The notes: a model not told the origin generated them from the letters alone. A stretch of DNA of 64,000 bases from DASYAE01 sp036501535 (GCA_036501535.1 DASYAE010000228.1:1-64000); one strand, 5' to 3'. Numbered from the stretch's first letter, positions 25,787-35,187 are shown. Program-made: numbers and translations.

Positions 25787-26956
25787 TCACTTCCGCTTGG
25801 CCCGCGACTGGGTGCGCGGCTGGACCCGCTCGCCGGGGCCCGGCTTGCGCTGCGCGGCCGGGCGGGCGGCGGGCGGCGCGGACACCGAGGCGGCCATCTC
25901 GACCGGCACGGTCTCGACCGACGGCTGCGGCACCTCGTCCTTCTTCGCCTGGTCCTGCGCGGCGCGGCGGGCCTGCTGCGCGGCCTTGGCCTCGAGCCGC
26001 TCGGCGTGCGCGCGCACCTTCGGGTCGAGCTCCTTGATCCACACCAGCGTGGGTGCGGCGACCAGGATCGAGGAGACGGTGCCGGACCCGATGCCGACCA
26101 GCATCGCCAGAGCCAGGTCCTGCAGCACCGCGGCCTGCGAGATGGTGCCGCCCAGCAGCAGCGAGGCGACCGGGATCAGGGCGATGATCGAGGTGTTCAT
26201 GGACCGCACCAGGGTCTGGTTGACGGCCAGGTTGGTGGCCCGGCCGTAGCCCATCCGGTTCGAGTCGACCAGGACCTTCTTGTTCTCCCGGATCTTGTCG
26301 AACACCACCACCGCGTCGTACATCGCGTAGCCGAGGATGGTCAGGAAGCCGACCATCGAGGACGGCGAGACCTCCAGGCCGGACCAGGCGTAGACGCCGA
26401 CCGTGATGATGATGACGTTGATCAGGGAGACCAGCGCGGCGACCGCCATCTGCCAGCCGTAGAACACGGTCAGGCCGACGGCCAGCAGGACCAGGAAGAT
26501 GATCAGCGCCTCGACCGCGTCGACGGTCACGTCGTGGCCCCAGCTCGCGCCGATCGACTCCACCGTGATCTTCGAGGCGGGGACGTCGGCCGCCTTGGCC
26601 AGGCTGTTGGTCAGCGTCTCGGTGGTCTGCTCGTTGATGGTCGTGGTGGTGATGGTCAGCTGCCGCCCGCCGTTGACCACCTGCTGGACCTGGACCGTCG
26701 GCGCCGGCACGCCGTCGCTCAGGGCGATCGAGGTGACCTGGGACGAGCTGAGCGTCTGGCTGGGCACGGTGAACACCGAGCCGCCCTTGAAGTCCACGCT
26801 GAACGACAGGCCCCGCACCAGCAGGCCGGCCAGCGCCAGCAGGGCGATCACGCCGAAGAGGACCAGCCAGCGCTTGCGCCGGCCGACGATCTCGTAGGCG
26901 ACCTCGCCCTTGTAGAGGCGGTTGCCGAACCCGCTCAGTGAACCCAGGCCGGCCAT
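25787..26956 (-). CDS. secF: Protein translocase subunit SecF
   Basis: 389 aa. TM1 (about 30-48) is followed by FSVDFKGGSVFTVP, the conserved FxxDFxGG motif, then a periplasmic-side domain, five further TMs containing VVVFDKIREN and SMNTSIIALIPV, and a charged Pro/Ala/Lys tail (RTQSRAKRK). SecDF uses the proton motive force to help the SecYEG channel release exported proteins. The ATG overlaps the secD stop by one base (TGATG). Confidence 0.95.
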   Translation of the reverse strand: MAGLGSLSGFGNRLYKGEVAYEIVGRRKRWLVLFGVIALLALAGLLVRGLSFSVDFKGGSVFTVPSQTLSSSQVTSIALSDGVPAPTVQVQQVVNGGRQLTITTTTINEQTTETLTNSLAKAADVPASKITVESIGASWGHDVTVDAVEALIIFLVLLAVGLTVFYGWQMAVAALVSLINVIIITVGVYAWSGLEVSPSSMVGFLTILGYAMYDAVVVFDKIRENKKVLVDSNRMGYGRATNLAVNQTLVRSMNTSIIALIPVASLLLGGTISQAAVLQDLALAMLVGIGSGTVSSILVAAPTLVWIKELDPKVRAHAERLEAKAAQQARRAAQDQAKKDEVPQPSVETVPVEMAASVSAPPAARPAAQRKPGPGERVQPRTQSRAKRK

Positions 26957-28914
26957 CAGGCGTCCACCCGCTTCGTGTCGTCGCTCACGGTCTCGCCGCG
27001 CCCCGTCCCGGACGGCGGCGCGTCGGAGGGCCCGGCTGCGGCCTCCTCGGCGGCCCGCCGGCGCTCGGCGATGGTCATGCGGCGCCCGCCCGCTCCGGCG
27101 GCGGCCGCGGCTGCGGCCGGTGCGGCGTTCCAGGCGATCCGCTTGCCGCCGAGCCGCTCCGGGTCCAGGCCGGACCACTTGTGCCCGCCGCCGTAGAACT
27201 CGGTCTGCGCCAGCAGCGTGACCATCGGCTTGGTGAACATGAAGACCACGACGAGGTCGATGATCGTGCTCAGGCCCAGGGTGAAGGCGAAACCCTTCAC
27301 CGTGCCGATCGACATCACGTACAGCACCACGGCCGCGAGGATGGAGACCAGGTCCGAGGCGACGATGGTGCGCCGGGCCCGCCTCCACCCGTGTTCCACC
27401 GCCGTGCGCAGGGTTCTGCCCTCGCGCACCTCGTCCCGCAATCGTTCGAAGAACACGACGAAGGAGTCGGCGGTGATGCCGATCGCCACGATCAGGCCCG
27501 CGATGCCCTCCAGCGAGAGGGTGAAGCCCATCAGCGGGCCGAGCAGCACCGCCAGCGAGTACGTGAGCGCGCCGGCGATGAAGAGGCTGGAGATGGCGAC
27601 CGCGGCCAGGCCCCGGTAGTACAGGAAGACGTAGCCGAACACCAGGATCAGGCCGATCGCGCCGGCGATCAGGCCGCCCTGCAGCTCGCTGCCGCCCAGC
27701 GTCGGGGAGACGATGGCGATGTCGGACGTGGTGAAGGTCAGCGGGAGGTGGCCGTAGTTGAGCTCGGTCGCCAGCTGCTGCGCGTAGCTCTCGGTGATGG
27801 TGGAGCCGGTGATCTGCGCGGTGCCGCCGGTGATGGCGCCCTGGTTGACCACCGGGGCGGAGATCACCGAGCCGTCGAGCACGATGGCGAACTGGCCGCT
27901 GCCGGACTGGCTCGAGTACTCGCTGTAGAGCTGCTGGGTGGCGCTGGAGAACGCGCTGGCGCCGGTCTTGTCGAAGTTGAGCACGACCTGCCAGGACCCG
28001 GTCGCGGTGCCCTGCGCCTGGACCGGCGTGGCCTCGGCGCTGGTGACGTCGGTGCCGGAGACCAGCGACGGGCCGAGCTCGTACTTGATGCCGCTCGAGT
28101 CGCAGCTGACGACGTAGTCCTTCGGGCTGGCCGCGGCCGCGACCTTGGCGGCCGAGTTCTGCTTCGCCGCGGTCGTGCAGACCAGCGAGCTGAAGGCGCT
28201 GTCAGCCTGCGTCTGCGAGGTGGAAGCGGACGAGGTGGCCGACGCGGACGGGCTGGCCGAGGCGGAGGCTGACGAAGAGGCCGACGCGCTGGTCGAGGCG
28301 GCCGGGCTGGCGCTCGCCGAGGTGCTGGCGTCCTGGTGCAGGCTCATCGACTCGGCGGCGGCCGATGCGGTCGACGAGGCCGACGTGGACGCGGCGGCGG
28401 CGGACGCGCTCGCCGAGGCGGAGGCCGACGCGGACGCCGACGGCGAGCCCGAGGCGGACGGCGACGGCGACGGCGAGGCGGCGGTCCCCTGGGCCTCGTT
28501 GAGCACCGGCCGGAAGTACAGCAGCGCGGTCTTACCGAGTTCCGCGACCACCTGCTGCGAGTTCTCGCCGGGCAGCTCGGCCTGGATGGTGTTCGAGCCC
28601 TCCTGGGTCACCGAGGCGTCGGTCACGCCGTAGCCGTTGGCGCGCTGCTGCATGATGGTCACAGCGGTGCTCATCGCGCCCGAGGTGATCGTGCCGCCCT
28701 TCTCCGGCGTCGCCTGGTAGACGACGCTGGTGCCGCCGGCGAGGTCGATCGCCAGCGTGGGCTTCAGATGCCCGGTCGCGAACATGGTGGCGTACAGCGC
28801 GGCGATGGCGACCGCCAGCACCGCCAACAGTTGCCGCGGAACGCGGCCCTGGCCCCCGTCCCACCCACGCGCCCGGAAGCGCCTGTTGGCGCTCCGGACC
28901 TTCCTCGCAGCCAC
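26956..28914 (-). CDS. secD: Protein translocase subunit SecD with Ser/Ala-rich insertion
   Basis: 652 aa, GTG start. TM1 (about 28-46), LAIDLAGGTSVVYQ (D1 motif), then the P1 domain interrupted by about 95 Ser/Ala/Thr residues (144-238). The P1 remainder follows, then six-TM motifs: TLGGSELQGGLIAGAIGLILV, ADSFVVFFERLRDEVREG and the TM5-6 WRRARRTIVASDLV. SecD homologues are usually shorter in P1. The insertion lies on the outer face of the membrane and is likely a flexible linker. Partner of SecF in the same operon. Confidence 0.95.
   Translation of the reverse strand: MAARKVRSANRRFRARGWDGGQGRVPRQLLAVLAVAIAALYATMFATGHLKPTLAIDLAGGTSVVYQATPEKGGTITSGAMSTAVTIMQQRANGYGVTDASVTQEGSNTIQAELPGENSQQVVAELGKTALLYFRPVLNEAQGTAASPSPSPSASGSPSASASASASASASAAAASTSASSTASAAAESMSLHQDASTSASASPAASTSASASSSASASASPSASATSSASTSQTQADSAFSSLVCTTAAKQNSAAKVAAAASPKDYVVSCDSSGIKYELGPSLVSGTDVTSAEATPVQAQGTATGSWQVVLNFDKTGASAFSSATQQLYSEYSSQSGSGQFAIVLDGSVISAPVVNQGAITGGTAQITGSTITESYAQQLATELNYGHLPLTFTTSDIAIVSPTLGGSELQGGLIAGAIGLILVFGYVFLYYRGLAAVAISSLFIAGALTYSLAVLLGPLMGFTLSLEGIAGLIVAIGITADSFVVFFERLRDEVREGRTLRTAVEHGWRRARRTIVASDLVSILAAVVLYVMSIGTVKGFAFTLGLSTIIDLVVVFMFTKPMVTLLAQTEFYGGGHKWSGLDPERLGGKRIAWNAAPAAAAAAAGAGGRRMTIAERRRAAEEAAAGPSDAPPSGTGRGETVSDDTKRVDA
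28201..28485 (-). repeat. Low-complexity Ser/Ala-coding tract within secD
   Basis: About 95 codons of (S/T)A repeats such as SASASASASA occupy residues 144-238 of SecD. The DNA is a degenerate 6-bp-period repeat of GAS-like codons. Such tracts expand by slippage and commonly encode extracytoplasmic linkers in actinobacteria. Confidence 0.85.
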
Positions 28915-29094
28915 GTTCCACGTCTCCTGATGTCATCCATGGTCTCGGCACGGACCGCCGGTGCCCGGCGCCGCGCCACGCGCCGAGGGGGGCCGGCCGG
29001 CGGCCGGCCCGGCACCCCGGCCAGATCCGTGTTTGGACGGATGCGCTCCGTCCGGCGGTTCCCGTCCGGTGGGGTTTCCCTCCCCGGCCGGGCT

Positions 29095-29535
29095 CTAGCG
29101 GTTGGCCGACTCGGGCTCGGAGTCCAGCACCGCGTCGATCTCCCGGTCCGGGTCCGCGGCCGGCTCGGAGCCCTCGGCCACCCGCGCCTGCACGGCGTCC
29201 TGCGGCTCGGTCTCGGACCCGCTCTCGTCCTGCTCGGCCTCCGGCTCGCCGCCGAACGGCTCGGCCTCGGACTCCGGCTCGGGCGGCTGGGTGACCCCGG
29301 CGATCGCGTTCTTGGCGAACCTGAGCTTGACCCCCGGCGTGGTCTCGACGACGACGTGCTCGTCGGTCACCTCGACCACCTCCCCGAGCAGCCCACCGAT
29401 GGTCCGCACCTCCGCGCCGACGCTCAGGGCCGACTGGAGCTGCTGGGCCTGGGCCTGGCGGCGCTTGTTACCCCGGGTCATCATGAAGATCAACAAGCCG
29501 CCGATGACGACGACGTAGACGAGCAGAAGGTTCAC
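29095..29535 (-). CDS. yajC: Preprotein translocase subunit YajC
   Basis: 146 aa from the GTG at 29535 (VNLLLVYVVVIGGLLIF), where one TM helix begins. It continues with MMTRGNKRRQAQAQQLQSAL, then VGAEVRTIGGLLGEVVEVTDEHVVVETTPGVKLRFAKNAI as the conserved cytosolic part. The last 60 residues are acidic and Pro/Glu-rich. YajC associates with SecDF. The frame is open to 29613, but the upstream residues are Arg/Pro-rich and lie before the normal family start. Gene order ruvB-yajC-secD-secF is as in Streptomyces. Confidence 0.9.
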   Translation of the reverse strand: MNLLLVYVVVIGGLLIFMMTRGNKRRQAQAQQLQSALSVGAEVRTIGGLLGEVVEVTDEHVVVETTPGVKLRFAKNAIAGVTQPPEPESEAEPFGGEPEAEQDESGSETEPQDAVQARVAEGSEPAADPDREIDAVLDSEPESANR

Positions 29536-29704
29536 GGTAGCCGGCTGTTCTTCCGGGACCGCCGGCGCGCGTGGGGGCCGCCGGGCAGGTCTGAGTTTCG
29601 GAGCGCGGTGCACTCCAGGTCACGCGGAGTCTATGCGCTCGCACCCGAACGAAACAATGAGGCGGCGTCCCCAGCGCGCGGGAATGTCGGGTGATTTGCC
29701 GCTT

Positions 29705-30838
29705 TCACGACTCGCCGAACAGCGCCTCCTGCCCGGCCGCCGGCCCGCCGCCCGGGATGCCGGACTGGCCCGAATTTCCTGGTCCGGCCGCGCGCGGCGG
29801 CGGCAGGCCGAGGTGCGTCCAGGCCGCGGCGGTGGCGATCCGGCCGCGCGGGGTGCGCGCCAGCAGGCCCTGGCGGACCAGAAAAGGTTCAGCAACTTCT
29901 TCGACTGTGTCGGTCTCCTCGCCGATCGCCACGGCGAGGGTGGACAGGCCCACCGGGCCGCCGTTGAAGAGGCGCAGCAGCGCGCCGAGGACCGCCCGGT
30001 CGAGCCGGTCGAGGCCGCGCTCGTCCACCTCGTAGACCTTCAGCGCGGCGCGGGCCGCGTCGAGGGTGATCCGGCCGTCGCCGCGCACCTGCGCGAAGTC
30101 GCGGACCCGGCGCAGCAGCCGGTTGACGATGCGGGGCGTGCCGCGGGAGCGGGAGGCGATCTCGGCCGCGCCCTCGTCCTCGATCTCGACCCCGAGCAGC
30201 CGGGCCGAGCGGTGCGCCACCCGCTCCAGGTCGCGCGGCTCGTAGAACTCCATGTGGCCGGTGAAGCCGAAGCGGTCGCGCAGCGGGGCTGGCAGCAGCC
30301 CGGCCCGGGTGGTCGCGCCGACCAGGGTGAACGGGGGCAGCTCGAGCGGGATCGCGGTGGCGCCGGGGCCCTTGCCGACGATCACGTCGACCCGGAAGTC
30401 CTCCATCGCCATGTACAGCATCTCCTCGGCCGGCCGGGACATGCGGTGGATCTCGTCGAGGAACAGCACCTCGCCCTCGCCGAGCGAGGAGAGGATCGCG
30501 GCCAGGTCGCCGGCGTGCTGGATGGCCGGGCCCGAGGTGATCCGCAGCGGCATCCCGAGCTCGGCCGCGATGATCATGGACAGGGTGGTCTTGCCGAGGC
30601 CCGGCGGGCCGGCCAGCAGGATGTGGTCGGGGCTGGTGCCGCGGCCCTTGGCCGCGTGCAGCACCAGTTCGAGCTGCTCGCGGACCTTGTGCTGGCCGAC
30701 GAAGTCGCGCAGCGCCCTCGGGCGCAGTGCCGCCTCCTCGGCCCGCTCCTCCTTGTCCGCCGCGCCGGCGTCGACCAGCCTGGGGCTGCCGGCACCGGGG
30801 TCCGGTGCCGCGCCGGCCGCGCCGTCCGTCGGGCTCAT
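29705..30838 (-). CDS. ruvB: Holliday junction branch migration ATPase RuvB
   Basis: 377 aa. It has Walker A LLAGPPGLGKTTLSM, Walker B VLFLDEIHRM, sensor GATTRAGLLPAPLRDRFGF with the arginine finger, the SRGTPRIVNRLLRRVRDFAQV sensor-2 helix, and the C-terminal winged helix (GGPVGLSTLAVAIGEE, then RTPRGRIAT). With RuvA it drives branch migration during recombination repair. The C-terminal tail of about 40 residues is Pro/Gly-rich. It follows ruvA by 52 nt. Confidence 0.97.
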   Translation of the reverse strand: MSPTDGAAGAAPDPGAGSPRLVDAGAADKEERAEEAALRPRALRDFVGQHKVREQLELVLHAAKGRGTSPDHILLAGPPGLGKTTLSMIIAAELGMPLRITSGPAIQHAGDLAAILSSLGEGEVLFLDEIHRMSRPAEEMLYMAMEDFRVDVIVGKGPGATAIPLELPPFTLVGATTRAGLLPAPLRDRFGFTGHMEFYEPRDLERVAHRSARLLGVEIEDEGAAEIASRSRGTPRIVNRLLRRVRDFAQVRGDGRITLDAARAALKVYEVDERGLDRLDRAVLGALLRLFNGGPVGLSTLAVAIGEETDTVEEVAEPFLVRQGLLARTPRGRIATAAAWTHLGLPPPRAAGPGNSGQSGIPGGGPAAGQEALFGES

Positions 30839-30890
30839 CGTCTCGATCCTCTCCCAGCTGCCTGTCGGTCCAGTGCCTGCCGACCGGGGC

Positions 30891-31523
30891 TCACCGGTTC
30901 AGGCTGCGCAGCGCGGCGCGCAGCAGCACCGGCAGCTGGGGCGCCCGGCCCTCCGCCTCCGCCTCGGCGGCGATCGGCTCGACGCCGGCCAGCGCGGCCT
31001 CGGCGTCGCGGGCCGTCCAGCCGAGGCCGGTGAGCGCTTCGAGCAGCTGGCCGCGCCACGGTGTCATGCCGGCGGTGGCGCCCGATGCCGCGGCGGAGGC
31101 CTGGGCCGGCACCGCGCCGGTGGGCGCGCCGAGCTTGCCCTTGAGCTCGATCAGCAGCTTCTGCGCGCTCTTCGGCCCGATGCCCGGCACCATGGTCAGG
31201 GCTTTGACGTCCTGGGTGGCGAGGACGGTGCGCAGGGTGTCCGGCCGGTGCGTGGCGAGCATCGCCTGCGCCAGCCGCGGGCCGACCCCGCCGGCGGTCT
31301 GCAGCAGCTCGAAGACGGTGCGCTCGTCGTCGTCCGAGAAGCCGTAGAGGGTCAGCGAGTCCTCGCGCACGACGAGGCTGGTCGCCAGCCGGGCCCGCTC
31401 GCCGACCGTCAGCCCCTTGACGATCTCCGGCGCGCAGTGCACCAGCAGGCCGACGCCGCCGACCTTCACCACGGCGGCGTCCTGGGTCAGCGCGTCCACC
31501 TCGCCCTCGACGAACGCGATCAC
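30891..31523 (-). CDS. ruvA: Holliday junction DNA helicase subunit RuvA
   Basis: 210 aa, GTG start. Domain I is an OB fold (MIAFVEGEVDALTQDAAVV). Domain II has two helix-hairpin-helix motifs (ELLQTAGGVGPRLAQAML and MVPGIGPKSAQKLLIELKGKL). After a flexible linker, domain III (RGQLLEALTGLGWTARDAEAAL) contacts RuvB. All parts are present at normal length. Confidence 0.97.
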   Translation of the reverse strand: MIAFVEGEVDALTQDAAVVKVGGVGLLVHCAPEIVKGLTVGERARLATSLVVREDSLTLYGFSDDDERTVFELLQTAGGVGPRLAQAMLATHRPDTLRTVLATQDVKALTMVPGIGPKSAQKLLIELKGKLGAPTGAVPAQASAAASGATAGMTPWRGQLLEALTGLGWTARDAEAALAGVEPIAAEAEAEGRAPQLPVLLRAALRSLNR

Positions 31524-31565
31524 CGGGCAGCCGCTCCCCGCCGTGTCTGCATCATGTGCGCTTGG

Positions 31566-32141
31566 TCATCTGAAGCCGCCCTTACGTCTGCCGCGTTCCC
31601 TGTGCATGGGCACGCTACCGGAAGGGGACACACCCTGGCGTTGCATAGCCTCGGCGATGCGGTCCGCCGCGCCGCCGCGCCAGATGTGGCAGATCGCCAG
31701 CGCCAGCGCGTCGGTCGCGTCGACCGGCTTGGGCGCCTCGGCGAGTTTGAGCACCCGCACGACCATGGCCGCGACCTGCTCCTTCTGCGCGCGGCCGTCG
31801 CCGGTGATGGCGGCCTTCACCTCGCTCGGCGTGTGCATCGCGACCGGCAGGCCCCGGCGCGCGGCGGCGACCATCGCGACCCCGGCCGCCTGCGCGGTGC
31901 CCATGATCGTGCGCACGCCCTCCTGGGCGAACATCCGCTCCACGGCGACCGAGTCGGGCGTGTATTCCTCGAGCCACTGCTCGACCTGCTCGTCGATCGC
32001 CAGGAGCCGGCGGTGGATCGGCTCGGCCGCCGCGCTGCGCAGCACGCCGGCGCCCACGATGCGCAGCGGCGAGCCGATGCGCCCTTCCACCACGCCGACG
32101 CCCATACGGGTCAGGCCGGGGTCGATGCCGAGGACTCTCAC
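31566..32141 (-). CDS. ruvC: Crossover junction endodeoxyribonuclease RuvC
   Basis: 191 aa. It has the RNase H-like fold with catalytic acidic residues in RVLGIDPGLTRMGVGV (Asp7), VERMFAQEG (Glu) and DATDALALAICH (paired Asp). It cleaves Holliday junctions produced by RuvAB migration. It starts 10 nt after the DUF1992 gene and precedes ruvA by 42 nt in the ruvC-ruvA-ruvB order. Confidence 0.96.
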   Translation of the reverse strand: MRVLGIDPGLTRMGVGVVEGRIGSPLRIVGAGVLRSAAAEPIHRRLLAIDEQVEQWLEEYTPDSVAVERMFAQEGVRTIMGTAQAAGVAMVAAARRGLPVAMHTPSEVKAAITGDGRAQKEQVAAMVVRVLKLAEAPKPVDATDALALAICHIWRGGAADRIAEAMQRQGVSPSGSVPMHRERGRRKGGFR

Positions 32142-32151
32142 CCGGGCGACA

Positions 32152-32667
32152 CTACCGGCGGCCGCGGCCGAACCGGGCCACGAGGCCGGAGCGGCGGCGC
32201 GCCGGCTCGGGCGCCGCGCCTGATCCGGCGTCAGTTGCCTTGGTGTCAGCCGCCTTGGCGGCGGCCGCCTCGGCGCGGTCGAGGCGCCACTTCTGCACGA
32301 CCGCGTCGACGTCGTAGGGCACGAGGTCGACCGGCGGACCTTCGGAGGGCCGGCGGATCGCGGCCAGGATCTTCTCGTTGAGCGCCTCGACGATGCGGCG
32401 CACGTCCGCCTCGGTCCTGGCCCTGGCCGCGGCGGCGAGGTCGTCCTGCGCCTCGCGCCTGAGCCGCAGGGAGAGCGGCAACGCGGCCACGCCCTCGCGC
32501 TTCAGCTTCTGGTTGACCCACCACAGCTCGTCGTAGACGTCGGCGTGGCCAGCCAGCGGCTTGCCCTTGCCGGGCAGATCGTCGAACTCGCCGCGCGAGT
32601 CCGCGTCGCGGATCTGCCGGTCTATCCACGACTCGAAGGACATGCCGGCCGGCTTGCGGTCTGTCAT
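32152..32667 (-). CDS. DUF1992 (DnaJ-C28 homologue) domain protein
   Basis: 171 aa from the MTDRK ATG at 32667 (an ATG at 32676 is also in frame). FESWIDRQIRDADSRGEFDDLPGKGKPL is the DUF1992 signature, followed by DELWWVNQKLKREG and PLSLRLRREAQDD. The C-terminal tail is Ala/Arg-rich. The role in bacteria is not established. In this window it is inserted between yebC and ruvC, tightly linked to the latter. Confidence 0.85.
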   Translation of the reverse strand: MTDRKPAGMSFESWIDRQIRDADSRGEFDDLPGKGKPLAGHADVYDELWWVNQKLKREGVAALPLSLRLRREAQDDLAAAARARTEADVRRIVEALNEKILAAIRRPSEGPPVDLVPYDVDAVVQKWRLDRAEAAAAKAADTKATDAGSGAAPEPARRRSGLVARFGRGRR

Positions 32668-32724
32668 GGCCACCACCTCCGCGGCAGAAGACTCCCCCCG
32701 AGTCTATCCGCCCGCGATCAGCCC

Positions 32725-33480
32725 TCAGGCGTCCAGGGCCGCCATGATCTCGTCGGAGACGTCGAAGTTGGCGTAGACGTTCTGCACGTCGTCGCTGTCC
32801 TCGAGGGCGTCGATGAGCTTGAAGATCTTGCGCGCGCCCTCCTCGTCCAGCTGCACCTGCATGGTCGGCATGAACGGGGACTCGGCCGAGTCGTACTCGA
32901 TCTTGGCCTCCTGCAACGCCTCGCGCACCGGGACCAGGTCGCTCGTCTCGCTGATCACCTCGAAGGTGTCACCGAGGTCGTTGACCTCCTCGGCACCCGC
33001 CTCGAGCACCGCCTCGAGCACCGTGTCCTCGCTCATCGCGTCGGTCTTCGGCACCAGCACCTGGCCCTTGCGCCCGAACAGGTAGGAGACCGAGCCGGGG
33101 TCGGCCATCGAGCCGCCGTTGCGGGTCATCGCGATGCGCACCTCGGAGGCGGCCCGGTTGCGGTTGTCGGTCAGGCACTCGATCAGCACCGCCACGCCGT
33201 TCGGGCCGTAGCCCTCGTACATGATGGTCTGGTACTCGGCGCCGCCGGCCTCCGCGCCGGAGCCGCGCTTGATGGCCCGGTCGATGTTCTCGTTCGGCAC
33301 CGAGCTCTTCTTGGCCTTCTGGATGGCGTCGTAGAGGGTCGGGTTGCCGCCCGGGTCGCCGCCGCCGGTGCGGGCGGCCACCTCGATGTTCTTGATCATC
33401 TTCGCGAAGAGCTTGCCGCGCTTGGCGTCGATCACGGCCTTCTTGTGCTTGGTGGTCGCCCACTTGGAGTGGCCGGACAT
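32725..33480 (-). CDS. yebC: YebC/PmpR family regulator (TACO1-like)
   Basis: 251 aa. The N-terminal MSGHSKWATTKHKKAVIDAKRGKLFAKMIKNI is the invariant family opening. PNENIDRAIKRGSG, YEGYGPNGVAVLIECLTDNRNR and MADPGSVSYLFGRKG follow in order. Members act as DNA-binding regulators or translation factors for poly-proline stretches. It is conserved next to ruvC across bacteria. Full length. Confidence 0.95.
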   Translation of the reverse strand: MSGHSKWATTKHKKAVIDAKRGKLFAKMIKNIEVAARTGGGDPGGNPTLYDAIQKAKKSSVPNENIDRAIKRGSGAEAGGAEYQTIMYEGYGPNGVAVLIECLTDNRNRAASEVRIAMTRNGGSMADPGSVSYLFGRKGQVLVPKTDAMSEDTVLEAVLEAGAEEVNDLGDTFEVISETSDLVPVREALQEAKIEYDSAESPFMPTMQVQLDEEGARKIFKLIDALEDSDDVQNVYANFDVSDEIMAALDA

Positions 33481-33583
33481 CGCCTGGCTCCTTACCCTCT
33501 CGCTCTTCGCGCACCGGCCGGCTCGGCCCGTGCGGTCAGGTCACCTGTGATTTCTGCCGTGTGCCGCGGGGCGCCCGGCCGGC

Positions 33584-34198
33584 TCAGCGCACGGCGGCCC
33601 GGACCAGGTCCGCGAAGTACCCGTGCACCCGGTGGTCGCCGGTCAGCTCCGGATGGAACGACGTCGCCATCAGCGCGCCCTGACGGACAGCGACGATCCT
33701 ACCGGTGGCCGGGCCCGTCGCGACCCGCGCGAGGACGCGCACCGAGGCGTCGTCGGCGCTCTCGACCCAGGGCGCGCGGATGAAGACGCCGTGCAGCCTC
33801 CCGTCGAGGCCGTCGAAGTCGATGTCGCCCTCGAACGAGTCGACCTGGCGGCCGAAGGCGTTGCGGCGCACCGTCACCGCGATGCCGCCGAAGGTCTCCT
33901 GGCCCTCGGCCGCGCCGAGCACACGGTCGGCCAGCATGATCATCCCGGCGCAGGAGCCGTAGGCCGGCATGCCGCCTTCCAGCCGCTTGCGCACCGGCTC
34001 GAACAGCTCGAACGCCCGGGCCAGCCGCCACATGGTGGTCGACTCGCCGCCCGGGATCACCAGCGCGTCGACCGCGTCCAGCTCGGCCGGCCGGCGCACC
34101 GGCACGCCGCGGGCGCCCGCGGTCTCCAGCGCGGCGACGTGCTCGCGCACGTCGCCCTGGAGCGCGAGCACCCCGACGGTCACCTCGCGCGTCATCAC
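33584..34198 (-). CDS. pdxT: PLP synthase glutaminase subunit PdxT
   Basis: About 204 aa; a GTG and an ATG are adjacent at the start (34198 and 34195). VGVLALQGDVREH, PGGESTTMWRL (oxyanion loop), YGSCAGMIMLAD with the nucleophilic Cys, and TSFHPELTGD with the His-Glu pair make a complete class I glutaminase triad. It supplies ammonia to PdxS for pyridoxal phosphate formation. It lies 71 nt downstream of pdxS. Confidence 0.96.
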   Translation of the reverse strand: MMTREVTVGVLALQGDVREHVAALETAGARGVPVRRPAELDAVDALVIPGGESTTMWRLARAFELFEPVRKRLEGGMPAYGSCAGMIMLADRVLGAAEGQETFGGIAVTVRRNAFGRQVDSFEGDIDFDGLDGRLHGVFIRAPWVESADDASVRVLARVATGPATGRIVAVRQGALMATSFHPELTGDHRVHGYFADLVRAAVR

Positions 34199-34269
34199 AG
34201 GATGCTGCTTTCCAAGTCAGATGTCATGGCCGGGGCGCCGGCCGGCGGCCGGCCCGGTCAGCGGCCCCG

Positions 34270-35187
34270 TCACCAGCCGCGGTCCGCGTAGCGCTCGGAC
34301 TCGGGGAGGGTGTCGATGTTGATGCCGACCATCGCCTCGCCCAGGCCCCGGGAGACCTTGGCGATCACGTCCGGGTCGTCGTGGAAGGTGGTGGCCTTCA
34401 CGATCGCGGCGGCGCGCTTGGCCGGGTCGCCGGACTTGAAGATGCCGGAGCCGACGAACACGCCCTCCGCGCCGAGCTGCATCATCATCGCCGCGTCCGC
34501 CGGGGTGGCCAGGCCGCCCGCGGTGAACAGCACGACCGGCAGCTTGCCGGTGGCCGCGACCTCCCGGACGATCTCGAATGGCGCCTGGAGGTTCTTGGCG
34601 GCCAGGAACAGCTCGGACTCGTCGAGCGTGCCGAGCCGGCGGATCTCCGCCCGGATCTGGCGCATGTGCCGAGTGGCTTCGACCACGTTGCCGGTGCCGG
34701 CCTCGCCCTTGGACCGGATCATCGCCGCGCCCTCGGCGATCCGGCGCAGCGCCTCGCCCAGGTTGGTCGCGCCGCAGACGAACGGGACGGTGAACGCCCA
34801 CTTGTCGACGTGGTGGGTCTCGTCGGCCGGGGTGAGCACCTCGGACTCGTCGATGTAGTCGACCCCGAGCGACTGGAGCACCTGCGCCTCGACGAAGTGC
34901 CCGATCCGGGCCTTGGCCATGACCGGGATGGAGACCGCGGCGATGATCCCGTCGATCATGTCCGGGTCGGACATCCGGGCCACCCCGCCGTCCTTGCGGA
35001 TGTCGGCGGGCACCCGTTCCAGGGCCATCACCGCGACCGCGCCGGCGTCCTCGGCGATCTTCGCCTGCTCCGGGGTGACCACGTCCATGATCACCCCGCC
35101 CTTGAGCATCTCGGCCATGCCTCGCTTGACCCGGGCGGTGCCGATCTGCGGAGCGCTGGCCGGCTCGGCGGCGGGGGTGATGGACAC
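34270..35187 (-). CDS. pdxS: Pyridoxal 5'-phosphate synthase PdxS
   Basis: 305 aa from the GTG at 35187, preceded by GAGG with 7-nt spacing; a TTG at 35202 is also in frame. ARVKRGMAEMLKGGVIMDVV, ALERVPADIRKDGGVARMSDP, YIDESEVLTPADETHHVDK and GAEGVFVGSGIFKS are the family blocks, with the two catalytic lysines retained. It condenses ribose 5-phosphate, glyceraldehyde 3-phosphate and ammonia. A TAGAAT box with upstream TAA lies near 35270-35278 as a candidate promoter. Confidence 0.97.
   Translation of the reverse strand: MSITPAAEPASAPQIGTARVKRGMAEMLKGGVIMDVVTPEQAKIAEDAGAVAVMALERVPADIRKDGGVARMSDPDMIDGIIAAVSIPVMAKARIGHFVEAQVLQSLGVDYIDESEVLTPADETHHVDKWAFTVPFVCGATNLGEALRRIAEGAAMIRSKGEAGTGNVVEATRHMRQIRAEIRRLGTLDESELFLAAKNLQAPFEIVREVAATGKLPVVLFTAGGLATPADAAMMMQLGAEGVFVGSGIFKSGDPAKRAAAIVKATTFHDDPDVIAKVSRGLGEAMVGINIDTLPESERYADRGW

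Noticed and set aside
22171..26037. Plus-strand open frame of almost 1290 codons across rel and the secF region
   Set aside because: It is antisense to rel and secF and crosses the apt relic and terminator; the sequence is low-complexity and lacks any motif.
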